From contig JAKLKW010000063.1 in the NCBI GenBank assembly GCA_023150455.1, forward strand, positions 1-34,109: a stretch of 34,109 nucleotides of DNA, read 5' to 3'. Made by a program: the position numbers and the translations under genes. This DNA comes from Alphaproteobacteria bacterium (GTDB lineage Bacteria; Pseudomonadota; Alphaproteobacteria; JAEULC01). The notes under the pieces are model-generated. The model had not been told where the DNA came from and searched no databases. It saw only the letters and a program-made list of their open reading frames with translations. Within the stretch, counting starts at the first letter, position 1; the number at the start of each line of letters is the position of its first letter. This document shows positions 24,614-33,338 of this stretch, in pieces.

Positions 24614-25582
24614 ATGTCGAACAGACTGAGAGTCCTGGCGGCGCTCGCCGCGCTGCCGCTGGCCTGGCCGCTGGCCGAGGCCAACGCGCAGGCCAAGTAC
24701 CCGCATCAGACCGTGACGCTGGTCACGCACTCCAGCGCCGGCGGCGGCAGCGACGTGTTCCTGCGCGAGCTCGCCAGGCACCTGGGCCCGGCGATGGGCG
24801 TCAATTTCGTGGTCGAGAACGTCAGCGGCGGCAGCGGCGCCAAGGCGATGGCGCGCATGGCCAAGGCGCCGCCGGACGGCTCGGTCTTCTACGCCACGAC
24901 GCCGACCTATATCCAGACGACGCTCTTGAGCAAGCCCGAGGTCGGCTACACGGCGCTCGAGCCGGTCGCGACCGTGTTCCTCGATCCCGAGGTGGTCTAC
25001 ACGCGCGTCGAGTCGCCGCACAAGACGCTCGCCGCGGTGATCGAGGATGCGAAGAAGAACCCGGGCAAGGCCAAGTGGGGCGCGGCCAACCCGGCCTCGC
25101 TCGAGCGCATCGCGCTCGAGAGGCTGATGCGCAAGACCGGCGTCAAGGCCGCGGTGGTCAGCCACGAAGGCGGCGGACAGCTGATGATCAACGTGCTGAA
25201 CGGCACGCTCGACATCGGCATCGGCGAGATCCAGGAGATCCGCGCGCAGCTCGACGCCGGCAAGGTGCGCATCCTGGCGACGCTGACCGACAAGCGGCTC
25301 GACCAGTTCCCCGAGGTCGCGACCGCCAGGGAGCAGGGCATCGACCTCGTCGTCACCAAGTTCCGCGGCCTCGCGGGCCCGAAGGGCATCGACCCCAAGG
25401 CGGCGGCGGCGATCGGCGACGGCATCAAGGCCGTGCTGGCGAGTCCCGCCTACAAGAAGGAGTACCTGAAGGAGAACCTCGTCGTCGCCTTCATGCCGCA
25501 CGCGGAAGCGGTGAAGTTCACCGGCGGGTTCGCGAAGGAGGTCGAGGCCTCGCTGCAGGAGTTCGGCCTGCTGAAGAAATAG
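24614..25582 (+). CDS. Tripartite tricarboxylate transporter substrate-binding protein (TctC/Bug family)
   Basis: The 322-residue periplasmic protein starts after GAAGGAGGAGACG. It has a signal peptide ending EANAQA, then the Bug pattern: YPHQTVTLVTHSSAGGGSDV, FVVENVSGGSGAKAMARM and a C-terminal VVAFMPHAEAV region. Bug proteins bind small carboxylates and deliver them to TctA-TctB, which follow directly. It lies 21 bp after the ABC permease, so two different uptake systems share one apparent transcript. Confidence 0.92.
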   Translation: MSNRLRVLAALAALPLAWPLAEANAQAKYPHQTVTLVTHSSAGGGSDVFLRELARHLGPAMGVNFVVENVSGGSGAKAMARMAKAPPDGSVFYATTPTYIQTTLLSKPEVGYTALEPVATVFLDPEVVYTRVESPHKTLAAVIEDAKKNPGKAKWGAANPASLERIALERLMRKTGVKAAVVSHEGGGQLMINVLNGTLDIGIGEIQEIRAQLDAGKVRILATLTDKRLDQFPEVATAREQGIDLVVTKFRGLAGPKGIDPKAAAAIGDGIKAVLASPAYKKEYLKENLVVAFMPHAEAVKFTGGFAKEVEASLQEFGLLKK

Positions 25583-25601
25583 GCCGCAGGGAAAGGGCGC
25601 C

Positions 25602-26032
25602 ATGGCGCGCGAGCTCGTCACCGGCATTGCCGCCCTGGCGCTGGCCGCGGCCTATTTCGCCGCGGCCGACGCCCTGCCGGTCAGCCTTCTGTCCGACGAG
25701 GTCGGCGCCGACGGCGTGCCCAAGGCGATCGCCGTGGCGCTCGGCCTCTGCGGGCTCATGCAGCTCGCGCGCGCGGCGCTGCGGCGCGCGCCGGCGGCCG
25801 CGGGCGACGAGACGGCGGCGGGCGCGAAGCCGCACCTGCGCGCGCTCGGCCTGCTGGGCATCGCGATCGCCTATGTCGTCGTCACGCCCCATGTCGGCTA
25901 TCTCGTCGCCACCATGCCGGCCAGCGCCTGTCGCTCACGCTCGCGGCGGTGTCGCTCGCCGGCGCGGTCGTGCTGTGGCTGTCCTTCGTGAAGCTGCTCG
26001 GCGTGGCGATGCCGCCGGCGCCGTTCGTGTGA
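25602..26032 (+). pseudogene. TctB small membrane subunit, frameshifted
   Basis: The first frame gives a normal TctB start (ARELVTGIAALALAAAYFAA, helices to VVTPHVGYLVAT, about 105 residues). It then turns into an Arg/Ser/Cys-rich tail of 25 residues ending at 25991. In the neighbouring frame, from about 25922 to the stop at 26030-26032, the sequence reads QRLSLTLAAVSLAGAVVLWL and then SFVKLLGVAMPPAPFV, which is the expected last membrane segments. One added base near 25900-25922 would restore a 143-residue TctB of normal length. It is either a real mutation, a sequencing error or, less likely, programmed slippage. Confidence 0.85.
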
Positions 26033-26045
26033 AGCGGGGAAGCGC

Positions 26046-27551
26046 ATGAGCGCCGTCGCGGCCGCCTGGGCCGCGCTGACGGGGGGCTGGGCGATCCCGG
26101 CCGCCTTCGCCGGGGTCGTGTGGGGCATCTTCGGCGGCGCGCTGCCCGGCATCTCGCCGTCGATCGCCATGGCGCTGCTGCTGCCCTTCACCTACGGCAT
26201 GGACCCGATCCCGGCGGTCGTGCTGCTGGCCTCGGTGTATGTCGGCGCCGAGTACGGCGGCTCGATCCCCGCCATCCTGATCCGCACGCCCGGCACCAAC
26301 TCGGCCATGGCCACGATCCTCGACGGCTACGAGATGAACCGCCAGGGAAAGGGCGGCGAGGCGCTCGGCATCTCGCTGGTCTCCGGCCTGGTCGGCGGCC
26401 TGTTCGGCCTCGTCGTGCTGGCGCTGTTCACCGAGCCGCTCGCGCGCGTGGCGCTCGCCTTTACGCCGCCCGCCTATTTTGCGCTCGGCATCCTGGGCCT
26501 GAGCGTGGTGGCGAGCCTGAGCGGCGGCTCGCTGGTGAAGGGGCTGATCGCCGCGCTGCTGGGATTGATGATCGCCACGGTCGGCACCGACCCCGTCTCC
26601 GGCGTCTCGCGTTTCACCGCCGGCGCGCCCGAGCTGCTCGGCGGCATCCGGCCGATCCTCGTCATGGTCGGGCTGTTCGCGGTCAGCGAGCTGATGATCC
26701 AGGTCGGCGAGCCGGACTGGGCCAAGGCCGACGTGCGCGACACGCGCCTGAAGCTGCCGGGCCGGGCCACCTGGAAGCGCATGATCCGGCCGCACTCGAT
26801 CGGCGCGGTGATCGGCACGGTCGAAGGCGTCACCCCCGGCGCCGGCGGCACGATCGCCGCCTTCATGTCCTACAACGAAGCGAAGCGCTGGTCGAGGCAC
26901 CCGGAGGAGTTCGGCCGCGGCTCGGTCGAGGGCGTCGCCGCGCCCGAGGCGGCCAACAACGTGGTCACCGCCACCGCGCTGGTGCCGCTGCTCGGCCTCG
27001 GCATTCCCGGCTCGAACTCGGCCGCGATCCTGCTCGGCGGGTTCCTGATCCACGGGATGCAGCCCGGGCCGATGCTGTTCGAGCGCAACCCCGAGGTGGT
27101 CTACGCGCTCTACGGCGGGCTGCTGGTGGCGAACGTCGCCATGCTGCTGGTGGGCCTGGTGATCCTCGGCCCATGCCTGTGGCTGGTGAACCGGCCGAAG
27201 CCCTATCTGATCGCCTTCATCCTGGCGCTGGTGATGTCGGGCATCTACTCGATCGAGCAGAGCTTCTTCGACGTCGGGCTGACGCTGGCCGCCGGCGTGG
27301 CCGGCTACTTCATGCGCTGGGTCGGCCTGCCCTTCCTGCCGATGGTGCTGGGCGTCGTTCTGGGCTATCTGGTCGAGTCGAACTACCGCCGCTCGCTCGT
27401 GCTGTCGAGCGGCGACCATGCCATCTTCGTGCAGGACAAGGTGTCGCTCGCGCTGCTGCTCGCGGCGGTCCTCCTGGCCGGCTGGTCGCTGCTGCGCGAC
27501 CTCAGGACCCGGTCGGGCAAGGCGCGCGCGGCCGGCGGCGCGCCGTCGTGA
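26046..27551 (+). CDS. Tripartite tricarboxylate transporter permease TctA
   Basis: The 501-residue membrane protein has the usual TctA length and about 11-12 helices. Motifs seen are FGGALPGISPSIAMALLLPF near the N-terminus, GGSIPAILIRTPGTNSAMAT, and the repeated half-site GLGIPGSNSAAILLGGFLIHG. It imports a carboxylate with a cation gradient, working with the TctC-like protein upstream. If TctB is truly broken the transporter may be impaired, although TctA itself looks intact. Confidence 0.93.
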   Translation: MSAVAAAWAALTGGWAIPAAFAGVVWGIFGGALPGISPSIAMALLLPFTYGMDPIPAVVLLASVYVGAEYGGSIPAILIRTPGTNSAMATILDGYEMNRQGKGGEALGISLVSGLVGGLFGLVVLALFTEPLARVALAFTPPAYFALGILGLSVVASLSGGSLVKGLIAALLGLMIATVGTDPVSGVSRFTAGAPELLGGIRPILVMVGLFAVSELMIQVGEPDWAKADVRDTRLKLPGRATWKRMIRPHSIGAVIGTVEGVTPGAGGTIAAFMSYNEAKRWSRHPEEFGRGSVEGVAAPEAANNVVTATALVPLLGLGIPGSNSAAILLGGFLIHGMQPGPMLFERNPEVVYALYGGLLVANVAMLLVGLVILGPCLWLVNRPKPYLIAFILALVMSGIYSIEQSFFDVGLTLAAGVAGYFMRWVGLPFLPMVLGVVLGYLVESNYRRSLVLSSGDHAIFVQDKVSLALLLAAVLLAGWSLLRDLRTRSGKARAAGGAPS

Positions 27552-27572
27552 AGGAGCCGATAGGGTCGCATC

Positions 27573-28940
27573 ATGAGCGCCAAGCTGCCTGAGACCGCCG
27601 TCGCCGAGCGCCTGGCCGCCACGATCGCCGGGATCAAGTCCGTGCCGCAGGCGGTGCGCGACAAGTGCGAGGACCTGCTGGTCGACGTGGTCGGCCTGTG
27701 CGTCACCGCGCGCCGCACCGACTACGTCCGGGCGCTGCTCGCCGGCATCGACGACAACGGCTCGTGCACCGCGATCGGGCACGAGCGCACCTTGAGCGCC
27801 GAGGCCGCGGCGATCGTCAACGGCACCGCGGCGCACGGCGAGGACTTCGACGACACGTTCGAGGGCGGCCCGGTCCATGCCGGCGCGGTGATCGTGCCGG
27901 CGGTGCTGGCGGCCTCGGAGCGCCATCACGCCGACGGCAAGGCGGCGCTGCTGGGCATCGCCGCCGGGCTCGAGACGCTGTGCCGCTTGAGCCTGGTCAC
28001 GCCCAAGAAGGTGCACCGCGCCGGGTTCCATCCGACCGCCGTGCTGGGCGCGGTCGCCGCCGCCGCCGCGGTGGCGAAGGCGCTGCACCTGCCCCAGCGC
28101 GGCATCGTCGACGCCATGGGCATCGCCGGCTCGATGGCGAGCGGCATCATCGAGTACCTGGCCGAGGGCGCCTGGACCAAGCGCCTGCACCCGGGCTGGG
28201 CGGCGCAGTCCGGCATGCGCGCCGCGCTGTTCGCGCGCGGCGGCTTCAACGGCCCGCGCACGGTGCTCGAGGGCACGCACGGCCTGTTCAGCGGCTTCGC
28301 GCACACGGCCGAGGGCGACTACGAGGCGCTGGTCGGCGATTTCGGGCGGCGCTGGGTGACCGAGACCATCGCCTTCAAGCCCTATCCCTGCGGCACCATG
28401 ACCCATCCCTACATCGACTGCGCCCGCCGCCTCGCCGCGCGCGGCATCGCCGCCGACGACATCGCCGGGATCGAATGCGAGGTGGCCGAGGGCACGGTGC
28501 ACCGCCTGTGGGACCCGCTGCCGGCCAAGCAGCGCCCGCCCAACGGCTATGCCGCGAAGTTCAGCACGCCCTACTGCATCGCCTACGGCTTCGTGCACGG
28601 CGGCGTGGGCCTGAGCGCCTTCGGCGACGACGCGGTCAGGGACCAGCGCGTGCTGTCGCTGGCATCGCGGATCAGGTACGCGATCGATCCCGACAATCCC
28701 TATCCCGACAACTACACCGGCCACATCCGCGCCACCTTGCGCGACGGGCAGGTGGTCGAGGAGCGCCAGCCGCACCTGCGCGGCGGGGCGCGCGAGCCCT
28801 TGAGCCGCGCCGACATCGAGGACAAGTTCGCGCGGAACGCCGTGCACGGCGGCTGGCAGCAGGGCCGCATCGACGGCGCTCTCTTGCAGCTGCGCCGCCT
28901 GTTCGACGAAGGCATCGACCTCCATTTCATGCGCGGGTGA
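27573..28940 (+). CDS. MmgE/PrpD-family protein
   Basis: The 455-residue protein has the full length of the MmgE/PrpD family (2-methylcitrate dehydratase, cis-aconitate decarboxylase, iminodisuccinate epimerase and uncharacterised members). Family blocks are the N-terminal helical domain with AAIVNGTAAHGEDFDDTFEG, GFHPTAVLGAVAAAAAVAKA, EGAWTKRLHPGWAAQSGMRA and FKPYPCGTMTHPYIDCA. The substrate cannot be read from this. Beside a TTT transporter and dehydrogenases it probably dehydrates or isomerises an imported hydroxy-carboxylate. The next gene begins six bases on. Confidence 0.92.
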   Translation: MSAKLPETAVAERLAATIAGIKSVPQAVRDKCEDLLVDVVGLCVTARRTDYVRALLAGIDDNGSCTAIGHERTLSAEAAAIVNGTAAHGEDFDDTFEGGPVHAGAVIVPAVLAASERHHADGKAALLGIAAGLETLCRLSLVTPKKVHRAGFHPTAVLGAVAAAAAVAKALHLPQRGIVDAMGIAGSMASGIIEYLAEGAWTKRLHPGWAAQSGMRAALFARGGFNGPRTVLEGTHGLFSGFAHTAEGDYEALVGDFGRRWVTETIAFKPYPCGTMTHPYIDCARRLAARGIAADDIAGIECEVAEGTVHRLWDPLPAKQRPPNGYAAKFSTPYCIAYGFVHGGVGLSAFGDDAVRDQRVLSLASRIRYAIDPDNPYPDNYTGHIRATLRDGQVVEERQPHLRGGAREPLSRADIEDKFARNAVHGGWQQGRIDGALLQLRRLFDEGIDLHFMRG

Positions 28941-28945
28941 GGCAC

Positions 28946-29701
28946 ATGGCGGCGGAAGGACACGGCGAGCTTGCCGGCAAGGTCGCGATCGTCACCGGCG
29001 CCGGGCGCAACATCGGCCGCGCCATCGCGCTGGCGCTGGCCGATGGCGGCGCCGCGGTCGTGGTCAACGCGCGCGGCAATCGCGCCGAGATCGAGGCGGT
29101 CGCGCGCGAGATCAAGGCCGCGGGCGGCCGCGCCCTGCCGTTCGTCGCCGACGTCACGGATGCCGAGGCCGTCCAGCGCATGGCCGCCGAGGCGGCGCGG
29201 CAGTTCGGCCGCATCGACATCCTGGTCAACAACGCCGCGGTCAGGCGCGAGGCCGCGATCGACCAGCTCGGCTTCGCCGAGTGGCGCGAGATCACCGGCA
29301 TCGTGCTCGACGGCGCCTTCCATTGCGTCAAGGCCTGCCTGCCGCATCTCAAAGCCAGCGGCGCCGGCGCCATCGTCAACATCGGCGGGCTGACCGGCCA
29401 TATCGGCGCCAAGGGCCGCGCGCACGTCGTCACGGCGAAGGCGGGACTGTCGGGCATGACCAAGGCGCTGGCGCACGACCTTGCGGCCGACAAGGTGACG
29501 GTCAACTGCGTGTCGCCCGGCCTGATCGAGACGCAGCGCGAAGGCCAGCATCCGCAGCACCGCCTGGTCAGCCGCACGCTGGTCGGCCATGCCGGCGCAC
29601 CCGACGACATCGCCGCCGCGGTGCGCTTCCTGTGCGGCCCGCAGGCGCGCTACATCACCGGCCAGACCATCCACGTCAACGGCGGCGCCTATCTCGCCTG
29701 A
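28946..29701 (+). CDS. SDR-family protein lacking the canonical Ser-Tyr pair
   Basis: The 251-residue protein has the Rossmann fold with TGAGRNIG (residues 17-24), ADVTDAEA, a VNNAAV motif and the C-terminal NGGAYLA. The active site is unusual. Lys165 is in place, but the position four residues before it, normally Tyr, is Val161 (HVVTAKAG), and the expected Ser position is Gly148 (NIGGLTGH). His160 is adjacent and might substitute. The downstream helix (AGLSGMTKALAHDL) is typical, so the gene is not decayed. It is probably a variant SDR with altered chemistry in the carboxylate cluster. Confidence 0.88.
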   Translation: MAAEGHGELAGKVAIVTGAGRNIGRAIALALADGGAAVVVNARGNRAEIEAVAREIKAAGGRALPFVADVTDAEAVQRMAAEAARQFGRIDILVNNAAVRREAAIDQLGFAEWREITGIVLDGAFHCVKACLPHLKASGAGAIVNIGGLTGHIGAKGRAHVVTAKAGLSGMTKALAHDLAADKVTVNCVSPGLIETQREGQHPQHRLVSRTLVGHAGAPDDIAAAVRFLCGPQARYITGQTIHVNGGAYLA

Positions 29702-29727
29702 CGCAATCAAGCTGCGGGGACCGATCC

Positions 29728-30717
29728 ATGCCGACCATCCTTCTGACCTCGCCCAAGACGGCGCGTGCGCTCTATTACGGCGACGAGGCGCTGGCGGGCC
29801 TCAGGAAACTGGGCGAGGTGCGGCTGAACGACAGCGACACGGCCTGGGACGCGGCCGGGCTGATCGCCGCGGCGCAGGGCTGCCAGGTCATCGTGTCGGA
29901 CCGCCAGACCGCCGGCCCGGGCTCCGTGTTCGACGCGCTGCCCGACCTCGTCGCCTTCGTGCGCTGCGCCGTCGACATCCGCAACGTCGACCGCGAGGCC
30001 GCCGCGCGCAACGGCGTGCTGGTGACGCACGCCAGCCCCGGCTTCGTGCCGGCGGTGGCCGAGCTCGTCGTCGGCTACATGGTCGATCTCGGCCGGCACG
30101 TCACGCGCTCGGCCGTCACCTACCACCACGGCAAGGACCCGCAGGCGCTGATGGGCCGGCAGCTCAGCGGCAGCACGCTCGGCGTGATCGGCTACGGCGC
30201 GATCGGGCGCTACCTGTGCGACCTCGGGCTCGCGCTCGGCATGAAGGTGCTGGTCGGCGATCCCTACGCCACGGTCGACAAGCCGGCCATCGCCCAGGTC
30301 GCGCTGCCGGCGCTGCTGGCGGAGTCGGACTTCGTCGTGTGCCTGGCGGTCGCCAACGAGGCGACCGAGAACCTGATGGACGCCGCCGCCTTCGCCCGCA
30401 TGAGGAAGAGCGCCTATTTCATCAACGTGTCGCGCGGCGGCCTGGTCGACGAGGCCGCGCTCGAGGCGGCGCTGGTCGAAGGCCGCATCGCCGGCGCCGC
30501 CATGGATGTCGGCCGCGCTCCCGACCAGATGCCGAGCCCGCGCCTGGCCCGGCTGCCCAACGTCATCGCCACGCCCCACACCGGCGGCCTCACCCCGCCC
30601 GCCATCGCGCACCAGGCGCTCGAAACCGTGCGCCAGGTCGGCGAGATCGTCCAGGGCCGCGCCCCGGTCGGCGCGGTCAACGCGGACAAGGCGACGCGGC
30701 TCAAGCGGCTGCCCTGA
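29728..30717 (+). CDS. D-isomer specific 2-hydroxyacid dehydrogenase
   Basis: This 329-residue NAD-dependent dehydrogenase has the cofactor loop TLGVIGYGAIGRYLCDLG, the catalytic arginine region NVSRGGLVDEAAL and the catalytic histidine in ATPHTGGLTPPA. The segment between them reads AAMDVGRAPDQMPSP, where relatives commonly have a DVF..EP block. It would oxidise or reduce a 2-hydroxy acid, in line with the carboxylate import genes upstream. It is the last gene of the plus-strand run. A palindromic repeat starts right after its stop. Confidence 0.92.
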   Translation: MPTILLTSPKTARALYYGDEALAGLRKLGEVRLNDSDTAWDAAGLIAAAQGCQVIVSDRQTAGPGSVFDALPDLVAFVRCAVDIRNVDREAAARNGVLVTHASPGFVPAVAELVVGYMVDLGRHVTRSAVTYHHGKDPQALMGRQLSGSTLGVIGYGAIGRYLCDLGLALGMKVLVGDPYATVDKPAIAQVALPALLAESDFVVCLAVANEATENLMDAAAFARMRKSAYFINVSRGGLVDEAALEAALVEGRIAGAAMDVGRAPDQMPSPRLARLPNVIATPHTGGLTPPAIAHQALETVRQVGEIVQGRAPVGAVNADKATRLKRLP

Positions 30718-30744
30718 CCCTCTCCCGCCTGCGGCGGGCGAGGG
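30718..30744. repeat. Palindromic repeat, copy B, between convergent genes
   Basis: This 27-base element is identical to 22832-22858. It fills the 31-bp gap between the stops of the convergent dehydrogenase and IolE-like genes. It may end transcription from both sides, although there is no T-run. Confidence 0.8.
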
Positions 30745-30748
30745 GCTG

Positions 30749-31645
30749 TTACGCCAGGTCGAACCCCGCCTCTTTCGCCATGCGGCTCAGGTTGCGGAAG
30801 CCCATGGTCGCGTAGGTCAGCGGGTGCGCCTTGGCCGGGTCCTGCTCGGCCTCGACCACCAGCCAGCCGCTGTAGCCGTTTTCGGCCAGCAGCTTCAGGA
30901 CCGGCGGGAAGTCGACGGCGCCGTCGCCGGGGACGGTGAAGACGCCCTCGACCACGGCGTCGAGGAAGCTCGTGCCCCGCGCGAGCGCCCGGTCGAGGAG
31001 CGGCCGGCGGACGTCCTTGCAATGCACGTGCACGATGCGGCCGCGATGCTTGCCGGCGAGCGCCAGCGGGTCGGCGCCGGCGAAGCTGGCGTGGCCGGTG
31101 TCGAGCAAGAGGCCGACCGAAGGGCCGGTCAGCGCCATCAGCCGGTCGATGTCGGCCGCGCTCTGGACCGGCGTGCCCATGTGGTGATGGAAGGCCAGCC
31201 GCACGCCGCGCGCCTGCATGTGCTCGGCGACCGCCGCGACGCGGCGCGCGTATTCCGGCCATTCGGCTTCCTCTATGACCCGGCGCGCGCCGGCCGGTTC
31301 TTGCCGGCCGCCATGCGTGGCGCCGGTCGTCTCGGCGAACACCATGACGGCGCAGCCCATGCCGGCCATGAGGTCGAGATGGTCGCCCATCGCCGCGATC
31401 TCGGCCCTGGCGTCGCGCTCCAGCAGCCTGGCGCTGTACCAGCCCGACACCAGCGCGAGCCCGTGCCGGTCGAGGATCGGCTTCAGCTCTTCCGTGCGGC
31501 GCGGGAACTTGCCGCCGAGCTCCGTGCCGGCATAGCCGGCCGCGCGCGTCTCGGCGAGGCAGGTCTCGAGCGGCGTCGCGCCGCCGAGCTCCGGCATGTC
31601 GTCGTTGCTCCAGGTGATCGGATTGATGCCGATGCGGACGGTCAT
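30749..31645 (-). CDS. IolE-like sugar isomerase/dehydratase (xylose isomerase-like TIM barrel)
   Basis: The 298-residue protein opens VRIGINPITWSNDDMPELGG and contains TELGGKFPR, LAFHHHMGTPV, LLLDTGHASFAG, IVHVHCKDV and LVVEAEQDP. These are the metal-binding Glu/His/Asp blocks of AP-endonuclease-2-like barrels. The N-terminus is very like IolE, the 2-keto-myo-inositol (inosose) dehydratase. No other iol gene is present in the window, so related inosose or sugar chemistry is as likely. It is the last gene of a minus-strand operon with the HAD protein and a second barrel enzyme. Confidence 0.85.
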   Translation of the reverse strand: MTVRIGINPITWSNDDMPELGGATPLETCLAETRAAGYAGTELGGKFPRRTEELKPILDRHGLALVSGWYSARLLERDARAEIAAMGDHLDLMAGMGCAVMVFAETTGATHGGRQEPAGARRVIEEAEWPEYARRVAAVAEHMQARGVRLAFHHHMGTPVQSAADIDRLMALTGPSVGLLLDTGHASFAGADPLALAGKHRGRIVHVHCKDVRRPLLDRALARGTSFLDAVVEGVFTVPGDGAVDFPPVLKLLAENGYSGWLVVEAEQDPAKAHPLTYATMGFRNLSRMAKEAGFDLA

Positions 31646-31655
31646 GACATGCCTT

Positions 31656-32270
31656 TCACAGCAGCCCGAGCGCCGCCAGCTCCTGCCGCAGCGCGCCGGC
31701 GGAGCGGAAATGCACGCCGTGCATGCCGAGCGCGGCGGCGGCTTCGGCGTTGGCCTTGTTGTCGTCGATGAACACCGCCTCTTCGGCGGCGACGCCGTAG
31801 CGATCGAGCAGCAGGCGGTAGATGCGCGGGTCGGGCTTGACCAGGCGCTCCTCGCCCGAGACCACGATGCCCTCGAACCAGTCGAGGAAGGCGAAGCGCG
31901 GGCGCTGGCCGGGGAAGGTCTCGGCCGACCAGTTCGACAGCGCGTAGAGCGGCGTTCCGCGGTCCTTGAGCTCGGCCAGGATCGCCACGGTCTCGTCGAG
32001 CGCGCCGGGAATCATCTCCGCGAAGCGCGCGCGCCAGGCGCGGATCAGCTCGGCCTTGTCCGGATGCCGCACGATCGCTTCCGCCTCGGCCTCGGCGAAG
32101 CTGCGGCCGGCGTCCTGCTCGAGGTTCCACTCGGGATGGCAAACCTCGGAAAGGAACGCTTCCATCGCCGCCGCGTCGCCGTCGAACAGCTTGCGGTAGA
32201 GATGGCGCGGGTTCCAGTCGATCAGGACGCCGCCGAGATCGAAGACGACGGTCGAGCGCGCGCTTCGCAT
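31656..32270 (-). CDS. HAD-family hydrolase (YihX-like phosphatase)
   Basis: The 204-residue HAD protein has motif I VVFDLGGVLIDW (nucleophile Asp11), motif II in LYALSNWS, the motif III lysine in GEERLVKPDPRIY and motif IV AVFIDDNKANAEAA. The DLGG form of motif I and the length fit the YihX/sugar-phosphatase-like group. ATG 32270 overlaps the stop of the upstream barrel gene (TGATG). It probably dephosphorylates a sugar phosphate in the same pathway. Confidence 0.9.
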   Translation of the reverse strand: MRSARSTVVFDLGGVLIDWNPRHLYRKLFDGDAAAMEAFLSEVCHPEWNLEQDAGRSFAEAEAEAIVRHPDKAELIRAWRARFAEMIPGALDETVAILAELKDRGTPLYALSNWSAETFPGQRPRFAFLDWFEGIVVSGEERLVKPDPRIYRLLLDRYGVAAEEAVFIDDNKANAEAAAALGMHGVHFRSAGALRQELAALGLL

Positions 32271-33226
32271 CAGTTCCGCGTGGCGCGCGCCGGCCGGTTG
32301 ACGATGGTGCGCTCGAGCAGGGCCACGCTCTTCTCCACGCCCTCGATCGGCGACATCATCTGGTCCTCGTGCTCGATGCTCAAGACGTCGTCGTAGCCCG
32401 CGGCGCGCAGCGCGGCGCAGAACGAGCCCCACCACTGCTCGCCGTGGCCGTAGCCGAGCGCGACGTAGTTCCAGCTCCGCTTCTGCCAGTCGCTGCCGGG
32501 CTGGTTCTCGATCACGCCGTTGGTCGCGCCGATCAGGGGATCGATGCGCGTGTCCTTGGCGTGCACGTGGTAGATCGCGCCGTCGAGCGCGCGCACCGCG
32601 ACCAGCGGGTCGGCACCCATCCACATCAGGTGGCTGGGATCGAAATTGGCGCCGACCGTCTCGCCGACGGCGTCGCGCAGCCGGTTGAGGGTGCGCACGT
32701 TGTAGACGTTCTGGAACCCGTGCAGCTCGAGGCAGAGCTTGCGGATGCCGAGGCCGTTGGCATAGGCCACCAGGTCGCGCCAGTACGGGATCAGCACCTC
32801 TTCCCACTGCCAGCGCAGCATCTCGCGCAGCTCCGCCGGCCACTCGACCGTGATCCAGTTGGCGTGCCTGTCGCCCGGCGCGCCGGGGCAGCCCGACATC
32901 ATGACCACGCGCTCGACGCCCAACAGGCTCGCGAGCCTGATCGTGTCGCGCGTCACCTGGTCGTGCTTCCTGCCGTTCGGCCCCGGATCGAGCGGGTTGC
33001 CCGAGCAGTTGAGCGCGCTCAACGAGACGCCGTGATCGGCGAGCTTGGCCTTGAACTCGCGCCGCGCGCTGTCGCTTTCGACCATCCGCTCGAGGTCGAT
33101 GTGCGGCGCGGTCGACCAGTTGCCGCAGCACACCTCGATATGGTCGAGCGCGAGGCGCGCGGCATGCGCGAGCACCTCGTCGAACTTCAGCCCGGCCAGG
33201 CTGTCGGTGTTCATGCCGATCTTCAT
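32270..33226 (-). CDS. Sugar phosphate isomerase/epimerase (TIM barrel)
   Basis: This 318-residue AP-endonuclease-2-fold enzyme starts KIGMNTDSLAGLKFDEVL after a GAGGAACG ribosome-binding site. Metal-ligand blocks are LCLELHGFQNV, GANFDPSHLMWMG, IYHVHAKDT and LSIEHEDQMM. Such proteins isomerise or epimerise sugars or keto-sugars; the substrate is not evident. It is the first gene of the three-gene minus-strand operon. Confidence 0.9.
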   Translation of the reverse strand: MKIGMNTDSLAGLKFDEVLAHAARLALDHIEVCCGNWSTAPHIDLERMVESDSARREFKAKLADHGVSLSALNCSGNPLDPGPNGRKHDQVTRDTIRLASLLGVERVVMMSGCPGAPGDRHANWITVEWPAELREMLRWQWEEVLIPYWRDLVAYANGLGIRKLCLELHGFQNVYNVRTLNRLRDAVGETVGANFDPSHLMWMGADPLVAVRALDGAIYHVHAKDTRIDPLIGATNGVIENQPGSDWQKRSWNYVALGYGHGEQWWGSFCAALRAAGYDDVLSIEHEDQMMSPIEGVEKSVALLERTIVNRPARATRN

Positions 33227-33338
33227 GGGATTCGTTCCTCCTGCCCTCGTTCGGGCGCAGCGGTAATATAGAAGCGCGAACGGCCCGGCAACGGAATTGT
33301 TACAGTTCGATGACGCCGCGGAAGGAGGCGCGCCGCCC
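33227..33338. promoter_or_regulatory. Divergent intergenic region with a possible minus-strand promoter
   Basis: On the minus strand TTGCCG (33291-33286), a 17-bp spacer and TATTAC (33268-33263) make a modest promoter about 37 bp before the isomerase start; TATATT at 33270-33265 is an alternative -10 with a 15-bp spacer. For the small plus-strand gene GGAAGGAGG (33320-33328) is a good ribosome-binding site, but no clear promoter is visible. Confidence 0.35.
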
